A stretch of 64,000 bases of DNA, taken from contig NZ_PZYZ01000008.1 in NCBI RefSeq assembly GCF_003047295.1, positions 179,894-243,893 on the forward strand. The letters run 5' to 3'. Below, piece after piece: positions 56,933 to 64,000 of this stretch. The position numbers and the translations under genes were made by a program. A model generated the notes under the pieces. The model did no database searches. It was not told the DNA's origin and saw only the letters and a list, made by a program, of their open reading frames with translations. Every line of letters begins with the position of its first letter. Position 1 is the first letter of the stretch. This DNA comes from Nocardioides sediminis (GTDB lineage Bacteria; Actinomycetota; Actinomycetes; Propionibacteriales; Nocardioidaceae).

Positions 56933-59334
56933 GGGGTCTCCTCGGAGGCTGGGGAGGCCGCGTGCGCGCGGCGCAGGTCGAACAGCTCGGACGGCGAGAT
57001 CGGCATCGCGGTGATGGGGATCCTCTCCGCGTCCTCGATGGCGGCCGCGAACACCGCCGCGGACGGGATCACCCCGGCCTCGCCGGCACCCTTGATGCCG
57101 AGCGGGTTGAGGGGCGAGGGGGTCTCGAGGTGGTCGATGTCGATGCTCGCCGGCACCTCGGTGACGTAGGGCATCAGGAAGTCCATGAACGAGGCGTTGA
57201 GCAGCTGGCCGGACTCGTCGTAGGCCATCCGCTCGTAGAGCGCTCCCCCGACGCCCTGGGCGACGCCGCCGTGGATCTGGCCCTCCACGATCATCGGGTT
57301 GATGAGGTGGCCGCAGTCGTGGACGACGGCGTACTTGAGGATCCTGACCTCGGCGGTGTCGGGGTCGGTCTCGACGATGACGGCGTGCATGCCGGAGGCG
57401 AAGGTCGCGCGCTCGGGCGAGTAGAAGTCGCGCCCCTCCAGGCCGGGCTCGTCGTCCTCGGCGACCGGCGGCTTGCCGGGGTCGCCCACGGAGAACTGCG
57501 TGGCCGCCTTGGACGCCTCGTCGAAGGCGTAGCGCAGCGGGTTGGAGAGCACCGAGATCGTGCCGAGGTCGATCGAGGCGTCGGTGCCCCTGACCGACAC
57601 GACGCCGTCGGCTATCTCGAGGTCGGCCTCGTTGGCCTCCAGCGCCTCGGCGGCGATCCGCAGCGCCTTCTCCTTGGCTCGCAGCGCGGCGAGGTGGACG
57701 GCCGACCCGCTCATCACGGCGGCGCGCGAGGCGAAGGTGCCCACGGCGTACGGCATCCTGCGGGTGTCGCCGGTGGTGACCTCGACGTCCTCGAAACGTA
57801 CGCCGAGCGTGTCGGCGACGATCTGGGCGAAGGCGGTCTGGTGGCCCTGCCCCTGGGTGGTGAGGCCGGTGGCGACCTTGACCTTGCCGGAGGTCTCGAC
57901 GTGGACGTGGGCCCCCTCGTAGGGACCGACGCCGGTGCCCTCGACGTAGCAGGCCAGGCCGATCCCGACCCGGCGTCCCTCCGCGGCCATCTCCGCGCGG
58001 AACGCCTCGAACTCGTCCCAGCCGACGAGCTCCTTGAGCTTGGCCAGCGACGCCGGGTAGTCGCCGGAGTCGTACTCCAGCTCGCGACCGTCCTGGAAGA
58101 CCAGGCCGTGGTCGTAGGGGAACTCGTCGGGCTGGATGAAGTTGACGCTGCGGACCTCGGCGCGGTCCTTGCCGAGGTAGGCCGCGATCGCGTCCATCGT
58201 CCGCTCCATCACGAAGCAGCCCTGCGGACGGCCGGCGCCGCGGTAGGGCGTCACCATCACGGTGTTGGTGTAGAGCGACTCGAACACCACGCGGTAGCTC
58301 TGCGGCTTGTAGGGGCCGAGGAGCTGGGTGGAGGTGATGATCGGGACGATCAGCCCGTACGGCGTGTAGGCGCCGTGGTCGTGCCAGAACTCCACGTCCA
58401 GCCCGAGCAGGCGGCCGTCGTCGTCGAAGCCGACCTCGACGTGGTGCTCCTGGGCGCGCTCGTGCGCGGAGGAGATGAAGTGCTCGCGGCGGTCCTCGGT
58501 GAACTTCACCGGCCGGCCCAGCGTCCTCGCCGCCAGCGGGACCAGCAGCTCCTCGGGCCACGGGTGGTTGATCTTGACGCCGAACCCGCCACCGACGTCG
58601 GGGGTGATCACGTCGACCTTCGCGAGGTCGAGGCCGAGCTTGGCGGCGACGCAGCCGCGGACGCCGGTCGAGGTCTGCGTCGACGACCAGACCGTCAGGC
58701 GGCCGGTGTCGGGGTCCCAGCGCGCGACGGTGCCGCGCCCCTCCATCGGTGTGCAGGCGGACCGCTCGATCCGGAGGTCGAGGCTGAGGGTGTGGGGCGC
58801 GGCCGCGATCGCGGCGCGGGCGTCGCCGTTCTCCTGCTCCAGCCGGGCGCCGACATTGCCAGGGACGTCGGGGTGGACCAGCCGCTCCGCGGCCCGGGCC
58901 GCGGGGATGCCGACGACCGGCTCGAGGAACTCGTAGGACACCCGGATCAGCGCCACGGCGTCCTCGGCGACGTAGCGGTCGGTGGCGACCACGAACGCGA
59001 TGGCCTCGCCGACGTGGTTGACCTCGTCCTTGGCCAGGGCGTACTGCGTGCGGCCGTGGGTGAGGGCGGGGTGCGGGATGAGCAGCGGCAGCGGCTCGGC
59101 CATCGGCCCGGCCAGGTCGTCGTACGTCCAGACGGCGACGACGCCCTCGACGTCGAGCACGTCGGAGACGTCGATGTCGGTGATCCGGGCGTGGGCGTGG
59201 GGCGAGCGGAGCACGGCGGCGTGCAGCAGGCGAGGGTCGTCGTGGAGCAGGTCGTCGACGTAGCGCCCCTGCCCGCGCAGGAAGCGCTGGTCCTCGACGC
59301 GGGCGACCTTGCTGCCGAAGAGCTTGGTGGTCAT
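56929..59334 (-). CDS. Molybdopterin-binding large subunit, xanthine dehydrogenase/CoxL family
   Basis: An 801-residue catalytic subunit. N-terminal VARVEDQRFLRGQGRYVDDL, molybdopterin segments GGGFGVKINHPWPEE and TPYRGAGRPQG, and the essential active-site Glu in GIKGAGEAGVIPS near residue 740. It lacks the CSFR active-site loop of form I carbon monoxide dehydrogenase, having GAGR in its place, so it is a heterocycle, purine or aldehyde hydroxylase and not a true CO dehydrogenase. The neighbouring NCS2 permease makes a nucleobase-like substrate likely. Confidence 0.92.
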   Translation of the reverse strand: MTTKLFGSKVARVEDQRFLRGQGRYVDDLLHDDPRLLHAAVLRSPHAHARITDIDVSDVLDVEGVVAVWTYDDLAGPMAEPLPLLIPHPALTHGRTQYALAKDEVNHVGEAIAFVVATDRYVAEDAVALIRVSYEFLEPVVGIPAARAAERLVHPDVPGNVGARLEQENGDARAAIAAAPHTLSLDLRIERSACTPMEGRGTVARWDPDTGRLTVWSSTQTSTGVRGCVAAKLGLDLAKVDVITPDVGGGFGVKINHPWPEELLVPLAARTLGRPVKFTEDRREHFISSAHERAQEHHVEVGFDDDGRLLGLDVEFWHDHGAYTPYGLIVPIITSTQLLGPYKPQSYRVVFESLYTNTVMVTPYRGAGRPQGCFVMERTMDAIAAYLGKDRAEVRSVNFIQPDEFPYDHGLVFQDGRELEYDSGDYPASLAKLKELVGWDEFEAFRAEMAAEGRRVGIGLACYVEGTGVGPYEGAHVHVETSGKVKVATGLTTQGQGHQTAFAQIVADTLGVRFEDVEVTTGDTRRMPYAVGTFASRAAVMSGSAVHLAALRAKEKALRIAAEALEANEADLEIADGVVSVRGTDASIDLGTISVLSNPLRYAFDEASKAATQFSVGDPGKPPVAEDDEPGLEGRDFYSPERATFASGMHAVIVETDPDTAEVRILKYAVVHDCGHLINPMIVEGQIHGGVAQGVGGALYERMAYDESGQLLNASFMDFLMPYVTEVPASIDIDHLETPSPLNPLGIKGAGEAGVIPSAAVFAAAIEDAERIPITAMPISPSELFDLRRAHAASPASEETP

Positions 59335-59816
59335 GAGCCGGCCTTGATCTCGGCCGCCCGGAGCACGGCCTTGACGATGTTCTGGTAGCCGGTGCAGCGG
59401 CACAGGTTGCCGGCGACCATCTCGCGGGCCTCGTCCTCGGAGGGGTCGGGGTTGTCCTCCAGCCCGGCCGCGATGGTGGTGAGGAAGCCGGGCGTGCAGA
59501 AGCCGCACTGGAGGCCGTGGCAGTCGGAGAACGCCTGCTGGACCGGCGACAGGGACCCGTCGGGCTCGGTCAGTCCCTCGACGGTGGTGACCTCCGCGTC
59601 GACCGCCGAGACCGCGAGCATCAGGCACGAACGCGTCGGCCTGCCGTCCACCAGGACCGTGCAGGCGCCGCACACCCCGTGCTCGCAGCCGACGTGGGTG
59701 CCGGTGAGCCCGCAGTCGTGGCGCAGGGCGTCGGAGAGCAGGCGCCGCGCGGGCACCCGCACCTCGTGCACCGAGCCGTTGACCCGGAGGCGTACGTCGT
59801 GCTGCTGCTCGCTCAT
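59331..59816 (-). CDS. [2Fe-2S] small subunit of the molybdenum hydroxylase
   Basis: A 161-residue electron-transfer subunit. The plant-type ferredoxin cluster is bound by GCEHGVCGACTVLVDG, and the second cluster by QCGFCTPG and LCRCTGYQ. It takes electrons from the molybdenum site to the FAD subunit. Both ends overlap neighbours (ATGA), so the three subunits are made together. Confidence 0.94.
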   Translation of the reverse strand: MSEQQHDVRLRVNGSVHEVRVPARRLLSDALRHDCGLTGTHVGCEHGVCGACTVLVDGRPTRSCLMLAVSAVDAEVTTVEGLTEPDGSLSPVQQAFSDCHGLQCGFCTPGFLTTIAAGLEDNPDPSEDEAREMVAGNLCRCTGYQNIVKAVLRAAEIKAGS

Positions 59817-60649
59817 GCGTTGCTCCTGGCGTGCTCGATGGCCGCCGCCAGCACCCGCGGGGCGAGCACCCGCACCAGGTGGGCGCGGTAGTCGGCGGTG
59901 GCGTGGATGTCGTCGCCGGGCTCGAGGTCGGCGAGCGCCCTCCCGGCCGGGTCGTCGAGGGCGTCGGTGACGTCGACGACGACGGGAACGTCGCTGACCG
60001 AGACGAACCCGAGGCGGGCGCTGGTGACGGTGTCGCCGTCGCACACGGCGTGGGCGGCGACGCCGACGAGCGCGTAGTCGCCGTGCCGGCGGGCCACCTC
60101 CTCGAAGGCCACGCCCGCGCGCGGCGCGAGCGCGGGGAAGAACGCCTCGAGGGCGATCTCGTCGTGGGCGAGCGTGGATTCGAGCGGTCCGGCGAAGAGC
60201 TCGGCCGCCGGGACCGTACGCCGCCCGCGGACCGACGCGACCTCGACGTGCCCGTCCAGGAGCCGCAGGACCATCGGCATCTCGGCCGCCGCGTCGGCGT
60301 GGACCAGCGACCCGACCGTGGTGCCCCGGTTGCGGATGGTCGCGTGGGCCACGTGGGAGAGGGCCATCGCGAGGAGCGGCTGGCTCTCCCGGGCCGCGGC
60401 GTCCGCCAGCACGTCGGCGTGGCGGGCCAGGGCCCCGACCCGCACCCCGTCCTCGGCCACGCGGACGTGGCCGAGGTCGGGCAGCGCGTTGATGTCCACC
60501 AGGGCGGTCGGTGACGCGAGACGCATGGAGAGCAGCGGCACCAGGCTCTGCCCGCCCGCCAGCACCTTCCCCCCCGGGTCCGCGGCCAACGCCGCGAGGG
60601 CGTCGTCCAGGGTGCTCGGGCGCACGAAGGCGAAGGGGGCCGGCTTCAT
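59813..60649 (-). CDS. FAD-binding medium subunit of the molybdenum hydroxylase
   Basis: A 278-residue FAD_binding_5 protein. The FAD segments KVLAGGQSLVPLLSMRLASP and TIRNRGTTVGSLVHADAAAEMP are typical, followed by the CO_deh_flav_C domain. It passes electrons out to a soluble acceptor or oxygen. The ATG overlaps the permease stop, so all the subunits follow the transporter in one transcript. Confidence 0.92.
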   Translation of the reverse strand: MKPAPFAFVRPSTLDDALAALAADPGGKVLAGGQSLVPLLSMRLASPTALVDINALPDLGHVRVAEDGVRVGALARHADVLADAAARESQPLLAMALSHVAHATIRNRGTTVGSLVHADAAAEMPMVLRLLDGHVEVASVRGRRTVPAAELFAGPLESTLAHDEIALEAFFPALAPRAGVAFEEVARRHGDYALVGVAAHAVCDGDTVTSARLGFVSVSDVPVVVDVTDALDDPAGRALADLEPGDDIHATADYRAHLVRVLAPRVLAAAIEHARSNA

Positions 60650-62073
60650 CGCTTGTGCGAGCCTCCCGAGGCCGCGTCGTCGACGCCGCCGTCGTAGTCG
60701 GGGTGGCTCAGGTTGCGGGTCACGGACGCCTGGTCGCCGGGTCCGCCGCGGCCCTTGACCATGTGGAAGTAGGCGATCACCAGGATCGTGCCCAGCGCGA
60801 TGCCGCCGAGCTCGAAGTCGTCGCCGAACGTCAGGGTGACGCCGCCGATGCCGGCGATGAGGCCGGCGGCCAGGCCGACCATGTTGACCGGGTTGCCGAA
60901 GTCGACGTGGTTCTCCACCCAGATCTTGGCCCCGACCAGGCCGATCATGCCGTAGAGGACGACGGTGATCCCGCCCAGGACGCCGCCGGGGGTGGCGTTG
61001 ACGACCGCTCCGAACTTGGGGCAGAGACCGAGCAGGATCGCCACGAACGCGGCCACGTAGTAGGCGGCAGTGGAGTAGACGCGGGTCGCACCCATCACGC
61101 CGATGTTCTCGGCGTACGTCGTGGTGGGCGAGCCGCCGAACGCGCTCGCGAACGCCGTGGCGACGCCGTCCGCGCCGATCGCCCGGCCCATGTAGGGGTC
61201 GAGGTCCTTGCCGGTCATCTCGGCGACGGCCTTGACGTGGCCGGTGTTCTCCGCGACCAGCGCGATGACGCCCGGCAGCACCAGGAGGATCGCGGTCAGC
61301 GAGAAGGACGGTCCGTGGACGACGCTCACGCCGTCGGCGAGGTCACCGCTCGGGAGGCCGATCCAGTCGGCCGCCTTGACTCCGGCCCAGGACACCCGGT
61401 CGTGCTCGGTGGCCTCGGTGGCGCCGCCGAGGACCGAGGTGATCGGCCCGAAGACGATGTCGGCGAGGAAGGACAGGAGGTAGCCGAAGATGAGGGCGAG
61501 GAAGACCGCGATGCGCGACCAGAAGCCCGGCAGCATCACCGCGGCGGCGACCATGAACGTCGCGGTCGCCAGCGCGATCCACTGGTCCTGCGGCCAGTAG
61601 ATGCCGGCCACCACGGGGGCGAGGTTGAACCCGATGAGCATGACCACGGCGCCGGTCACCGCCGGCGGCAGGATCCGGTGGATGATGCCACCCCCGGCGA
61701 AGTGGATCAGCACGCCGATCGCGGCGAGCACGAGGCCGCCGACCAGGATCGCGCCGGTGACGTACGACGAGTCGTTGCCCTCGTCGAGCGCCCGGATGGC
61801 CGCGACGCTGGCGACGAAGGAGGCCGAGGTGCCCAGGTAGCTCGGCACCTTGTTGTTGACGATCAGCAGGAACAGGATCGTGCAGAGGCCCGAGAACATG
61901 ATGGCGAGGTTGGGGTCCAGGCCCATCACCAGCGGGAACACGAACGTCGCGCCGAACATGGCGACGACGTGCTGCGCACCGAGCCCGATCGTCTTGCCCC
62001 ACGGCAGACGCTGCTCCGGCATCACCGCCTGGCCCGGGGCGGGATCCACGACTTCCCACTTGAACATCGACAT
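60646..62073 (-). CDS. NCS2 family uracil/xanthine-type permease
   Basis: A 475-residue transporter with about 12-14 helices. The N-terminal GLGAQHVVAMFGATFVFPLVMG is characteristic of UraA/RutG-type nucleobase symporters, with TYAENIGVMGATRVYS and the Glu-rich substrate helix VIALVAENTGHVK in the middle. The C-terminal tail is hydrophilic. It probably brings in uracil, barbiturate, xanthine or a related ring. GGAGG lies 8 nt before the ATG. It is the first gene of the minus-strand catabolic operon. Confidence 0.92.
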   Translation of the reverse strand: MSMFKWEVVDPAPGQAVMPEQRLPWGKTIGLGAQHVVAMFGATFVFPLVMGLDPNLAIMFSGLCTILFLLIVNNKVPSYLGTSASFVASVAAIRALDEGNDSSYVTGAILVGGLVLAAIGVLIHFAGGGIIHRILPPAVTGAVVMLIGFNLAPVVAGIYWPQDQWIALATATFMVAAAVMLPGFWSRIAVFLALIFGYLLSFLADIVFGPITSVLGGATEATEHDRVSWAGVKAADWIGLPSGDLADGVSVVHGPSFSLTAILLVLPGVIALVAENTGHVKAVAEMTGKDLDPYMGRAIGADGVATAFASAFGGSPTTTYAENIGVMGATRVYSTAAYYVAAFVAILLGLCPKFGAVVNATPGGVLGGITVVLYGMIGLVGAKIWVENHVDFGNPVNMVGLAAGLIAGIGGVTLTFGDDFELGGIALGTILVIAYFHMVKGRGGPGDQASVTRNLSHPDYDGGVDDAASGGSHKR

Positions 62074-62279
62074 TGCCTGGTCCTCCAGATCTCACGGGGA
62101 TGCGAACCGCTGTGCCCCGAGAAGCCACAAGGTAGTGCGCCACATCACACACCCTCACTGGCGACTCCTGCCGAAGGAACGCCGAATGCGCTGGCAACTA
62201 GTTGTGCGCGGCGGTCCGGGGCGGCCGCGTCGGGGAACGCTGGTCACGTCCTTCCCCGCTCGCGTGTCCTGCGGAGGTC

Positions 62280-62285
62280 TAGGTT
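62280..62285 (+). promoter_or_regulatory. Leaderless -10 box near the nucleotidyltransferase
   Basis: TAGGTT, 7 nt before an ATG at 62293 that opens a 14-residue reading frame. See the leader peptide entry. Confidence 0.45.
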
Positions 62286-62292
62286 CACCGGC

Positions 62293-62337
62293 ATGGATGC
62301 CCGGACAGCACCGACGGGGGCCGTACGTCGTGGCTGA
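62293..62337 (+). CDS. Possible 14-residue leader peptide
   Basis: An ATG 7 nt after a TAGGTT -10 box starts MDARTAPTGAVRRG and stops with TGA at 62335-62337. The stop falls 3 bp past the GTG of the nucleotidyltransferase (62330-62332), so translation could couple from the leader into the larger gene. It may instead be an accident of two ATGs four bases apart (62293 and 62297). Confidence 0.3.
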   Translation: MDARTAPTGAVRRG

Positions 62338-63112
62338 CCCCTACGAAGGCGTGTCGCCGGACGGGACGATCCGGACCGGCGCGCGTCGCGATCGCGTGCC
62401 GGACATCTTCGAACCGGTCCTCCACGACGCCATGGAGCTGCTCGACGACAGCGGGGCCTCGCTCTACGTCTACGGATCAGTGGCCACGGGTGACGCACGC
62501 CCAGGGTCGTCGGACGTCGATCTGCTGTCCATCGACCTGCCGGGCGCGGCGCGGACAGGCGAACAGCTCTCCGCCACCTACGCCGACAGGTGTCGAGGCG
62601 TCGAGGTCGCCGACACCGCTGCCGCCGACTACCTGGGCGAGACCGACGCGGCGTACGGCAACCGGGTGTTCCTCCGCCACTACTGCGTGCACCTCGCCGG
62701 GCCGGATCCATCCGTCGCGCTCCCGTCGTTCCCGGCGGACGCACGTGCCGCTCGCGGCTTCAACGGCGACCTGGATCGTCACCACGAGCGATGGCGACGG
62801 GAGCTCGCGACGGGGGCTGCGTCGTCGCACGACCTCGCTGTGCGCGCCGCTCGCAAGACACTCCTGGCCACTGCCGGACTGGTCAGCGTCCACGACCACA
62901 CGTGGACGACCGATCGAGCGCGAGCCTCGCGGCGTTGGGGCGAGATCGAGCCCCATCTCGCAGTCCCGCTCGGGCTTCTGCAGTCGTGGTCGGACGGCTG
63001 GCGGACGCCCGCGCGAGGAGAGCTCGAGGAGGTTCTCGGTCCCGACGGAGTCGTCGCCACGGTGGTCGCGTGCTTCGCCGGCATCATCGGGCTCTGGGCC
63101 GAGCAGCCGTGA
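62330..63112 (+). CDS. Nucleotidyltransferase-domain protein
   Basis: A 260-residue protein with a DNA polymerase beta-like nucleotidyltransferase domain: SLYVYGSVATGDARPGSSDVDLLSID, giving the GSx(n)DVD catalytic pattern. The remainder is helical (YGNRVFLRHYCVHL, WRRELATGAASSHDLAVRAARKTLL) and could bind nucleic acid or a cofactor substrate. It resembles antibiotic or tRNA-type nucleotidyltransferases only in the core. The start is ambiguous: an ATG at 62297 in the same frame, 33 nt upstream, is possible. Probably unrelated to the catabolic genes on the other strand. Confidence 0.78.
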   Translation: MADPYEGVSPDGTIRTGARRDRVPDIFEPVLHDAMELLDDSGASLYVYGSVATGDARPGSSDVDLLSIDLPGAARTGEQLSATYADRCRGVEVADTAAADYLGETDAAYGNRVFLRHYCVHLAGPDPSVALPSFPADARAARGFNGDLDRHHERWRRELATGAASSHDLAVRAARKTLLATAGLVSVHDHTWTTDRARASRRWGEIEPHLAVPLGLLQSWSDGWRTPARGELEEVLGPDGVVATVVACFAGIIGLWAEQP

Positions 63113-63150
63113 GCGCACGGCGTGGCCCGGGTCCGCGTCCGGCGGGAGCC

Positions 63151-63156
63151 GATACT
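63151..63156 (+). promoter_or_regulatory. Possible leaderless -10 box for the small P-loop kinase
   Basis: GATACT, 6 nt before the GTG at 63163. It departs from TANNNT at the first base. Confidence 0.3.
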
Positions 63157-63162
63157 GCTGTC

Positions 63163-63708
63163 GTGAGGAGATCCAGCGAGGACGCCGTCCTACCCGCCGC
63201 CACGCTCGTCGTCCTGTCGGGCCGACCCGGGACGGGCAAGACGACCATCGCGCGCGAGGTGTCCAGGAGGGTCGGTGCCTGCTACCTGCGCGTCGACGCG
63301 GCCGAGACAGCTCTCGCGAGGGCCGGCGTCCAGGTCGGGATCGGCGGGTACGCCGTCGTCCACGAGCTGGCCGTGTCGAACCTGCTGCTCGGCAGCACCG
63401 TCGTCGTCGACGCCGTCAACCCGGTGCCCGAAGCCCGTACGTCGTGGCGGGACGCGGCCGGGCGGGCCGGGGCGCGGCTGGTCAGCGTCGAGACGGTCGT
63501 GCCTGACGTGGACGAGCACCGACGAAGGGTCGAGGCGCGCGTGGCCGACATCCCGGGCCACGTGCTGCCGACCTGGGACGAGGTCCAGGGCGGCGAGTGG
63601 ACTGCCTGGGACGACGCGCGCGACGGTCGTCGGCTGCGGGTCGACTCCTCGGACACGGCTGCGGCCGTGGCCCGCGTCCTCGATGCGATCCGCGACACCG
63701 CCGGCTAG
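63163..63708 (+). CDS. AAA/P-loop kinase-like protein
   Basis: A 181-residue P-loop protein with Walker A GRPGTGKTTIAREV at residues 16-29 and a strand ending VVVDAVNP (about 84) that fits a Walker B or kinase lid. It belongs to the broad group of small predicted nucleotide or small-molecule kinases (gluconate, chloramphenicol, shikimate-like). Substrate unknown. The GTG start is 50 bp after the nucleotidyltransferase stop. Confidence 0.78.
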   Translation: MRRSSEDAVLPAATLVVLSGRPGTGKTTIAREVSRRVGACYLRVDAAETALARAGVQVGIGGYAVVHELAVSNLLLGSTVVVDAVNPVPEARTSWRDAAGRAGARLVSVETVVPDVDEHRRRVEARVADIPGHVLPTWDEVQGGEWTAWDDARDGRRLRVDSSDTAAAVARVLDAIRDTAG

Positions 63709-64000
63709 GCGTGTTCCCTCATGACGTTGTTGTCGCCGTCGGCGCGCTCAACGCGGCGGATCCGCGCATCGCTCCTGCGTAGAGTGACGATCCGCGGCCG
63801 TCCCGGCAGGTAAGAGGGAGAGACGGGTTCCACCGGAGGGTGGAAGAAGTGCTGGGAAGTAGACCCCGCCTCCACGCCGCACTCATCGCGACATGTGCGG
63901 ACGTTCGATTCGATGCAGGCGCCCAGCTGTCCCCTGACAGTCACGGCTCCTGCTCGGGGTCGGCCGTGCGATCGGCGTACCAAACGGCTGCCGTCGGCAT
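63709..64000. other. Right-edge region, mostly no gene seen
   Basis: The last 292 bases have lower third-position GC bias than the rest. A 7-bp dyad TTCCACC/GGTGGAA at 63828-63845 stands just before a GTG at 63849. That frame stays open to the window edge (51 codons), with GGAGG 8 nt upstream inside the hairpin. It could be a partial gene whose ribosome-binding site is sequestered, or chance. A 92-codon frame on the other strand has no support. Confidence 0.25.

Noticed and set aside
56929..59334. Calling the large subunit a carbon monoxide dehydrogenase
   Set aside because: The active-site loop is PYRGAGR and not the form I CSFR loop; a general xanthine dehydrogenase/CoxL family name is safer.
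63705..63983. A 92-codon minus-strand frame at the right edge
   Set aside because: No ribosome-binding site, no hydrophobic or motif pattern, and weak codon bias.
1..64000. Phage, insertion sequence, integrase, tRNA or rRNA genes
   Set aside because: I looked for transposase or integrase motifs, terminal repeats and tRNA-like folds between genes and found nothing to support one.

Overview
The window is GC-rich (about 70%) with strong G/C bias at third codon positions, many GTG starts and many ATGA/GTGA start-stop overlaps. It carries the actinobacterial bc1-aa3 respiratory genes (fused diheme QcrC, long QcrA and QcrB). Gene order follows the Mycobacterium tuberculosis block Rv2182c-Rv2205c: plsC, ArsA-like ATPase, SRPBCC, fadD15, NlpC/P60, DnaQ-UvrC-like nuclease, trpD, ctaE-qcrCAB, ctaF/ctaC, adoK, erpA-like, glycerate kinase. 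With the tad pilus genes and the heterocycle operon this suggests a Nocardioides-like member of the Propionibacteriales. That is inferred from gene content, not from a marker gene. I saw no rRNA, tRNA, IS element, CRISPR array or prophage.

Layout. 1-3.4 kb: plsC, an alpha/beta hydrolase, a small membrane protein and an archaeal-type ornithine cyclodeaminase family protein. 3.3-7.1 kb: two paralogous ROK sugar kinases with tadE and tadG between them. 7.1-11.1 kb: conserved hypothetical, ArsA-like ATPase, SRPBCC protein, FadD15-type acyl-CoA ligase. 11.3-20.6 kb: Tad pilus operon (cpaB, cpaE, cpaF, a vWA-TadB fusion, tadC, a histidine kinase/LuxR regulator pair), then two Flp-type pilin genes. 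20.4-26.2 kb: cell-wall hydrolase operon, two small Cys-containing proteins, a DnaQ-GIY-YIG protein and a stand-alone Lrp ligand-binding domain. 26.3-30.4 kb: a 1357-residue exported repeat protein that interrupts the conserved gene order. 30.4-33.7 kb: YgjV/GNAT-like fusion, a 34-residue membrane peptide, trpD, a degenerate receiver protein, a caa3-type assembly protein. 33.7-42.8 kb: ctaE-qcrC-qcrA-qcrB, and facing them ctaC-ctaD-ctaF with a lipoprotein L,D-transpeptidase. 43-47.2 kb: cysteine desulfurase plus TusA, adenosine kinase, ErpA/HesB protein, glycerate kinase. 47.3-62.1 kb: an accessory catabolic region on the minus strand (NCS2 permease, three-subunit molybdenum hydroxylase, CoxG-like protein, amidase, HyuA, HyuB, a LanC-like protein, carbamate kinase, a cyanurate amidohydrolase/barbiturase-family enzyme). 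62.3-63.7 kb: a nucleotidyltransferase and a small P-loop kinase.

How it works together. The respiratory genes encode a menaquinol:oxygen supercomplex, with sulfur-transfer and Fe-S insertion genes nearby. The Tad genes encode a type IVc pilus with its own two-component system, but no prepilin peptidase is present here. The 47-62 kb region reads as uptake of a pyrimidine- or purine-like ring, hydroxylation by the Mo enzyme, hydrolytic ring opening and amide cleavage, and energy recovery through carbamoyl phosphate. It resembles oxidative pyrimidine (barbiturate) breakdown, but the LanC-like protein, the ATP-dependent HyuAB pair and the missing carbamoyltransferase do not fit any pathway I know. 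This is my main candidate for an undescribed system.

A recurring feature is a TANNNT hexamer 6 or 7 nt upstream of the start codon, which indicates leaderless transcription of many genes here.
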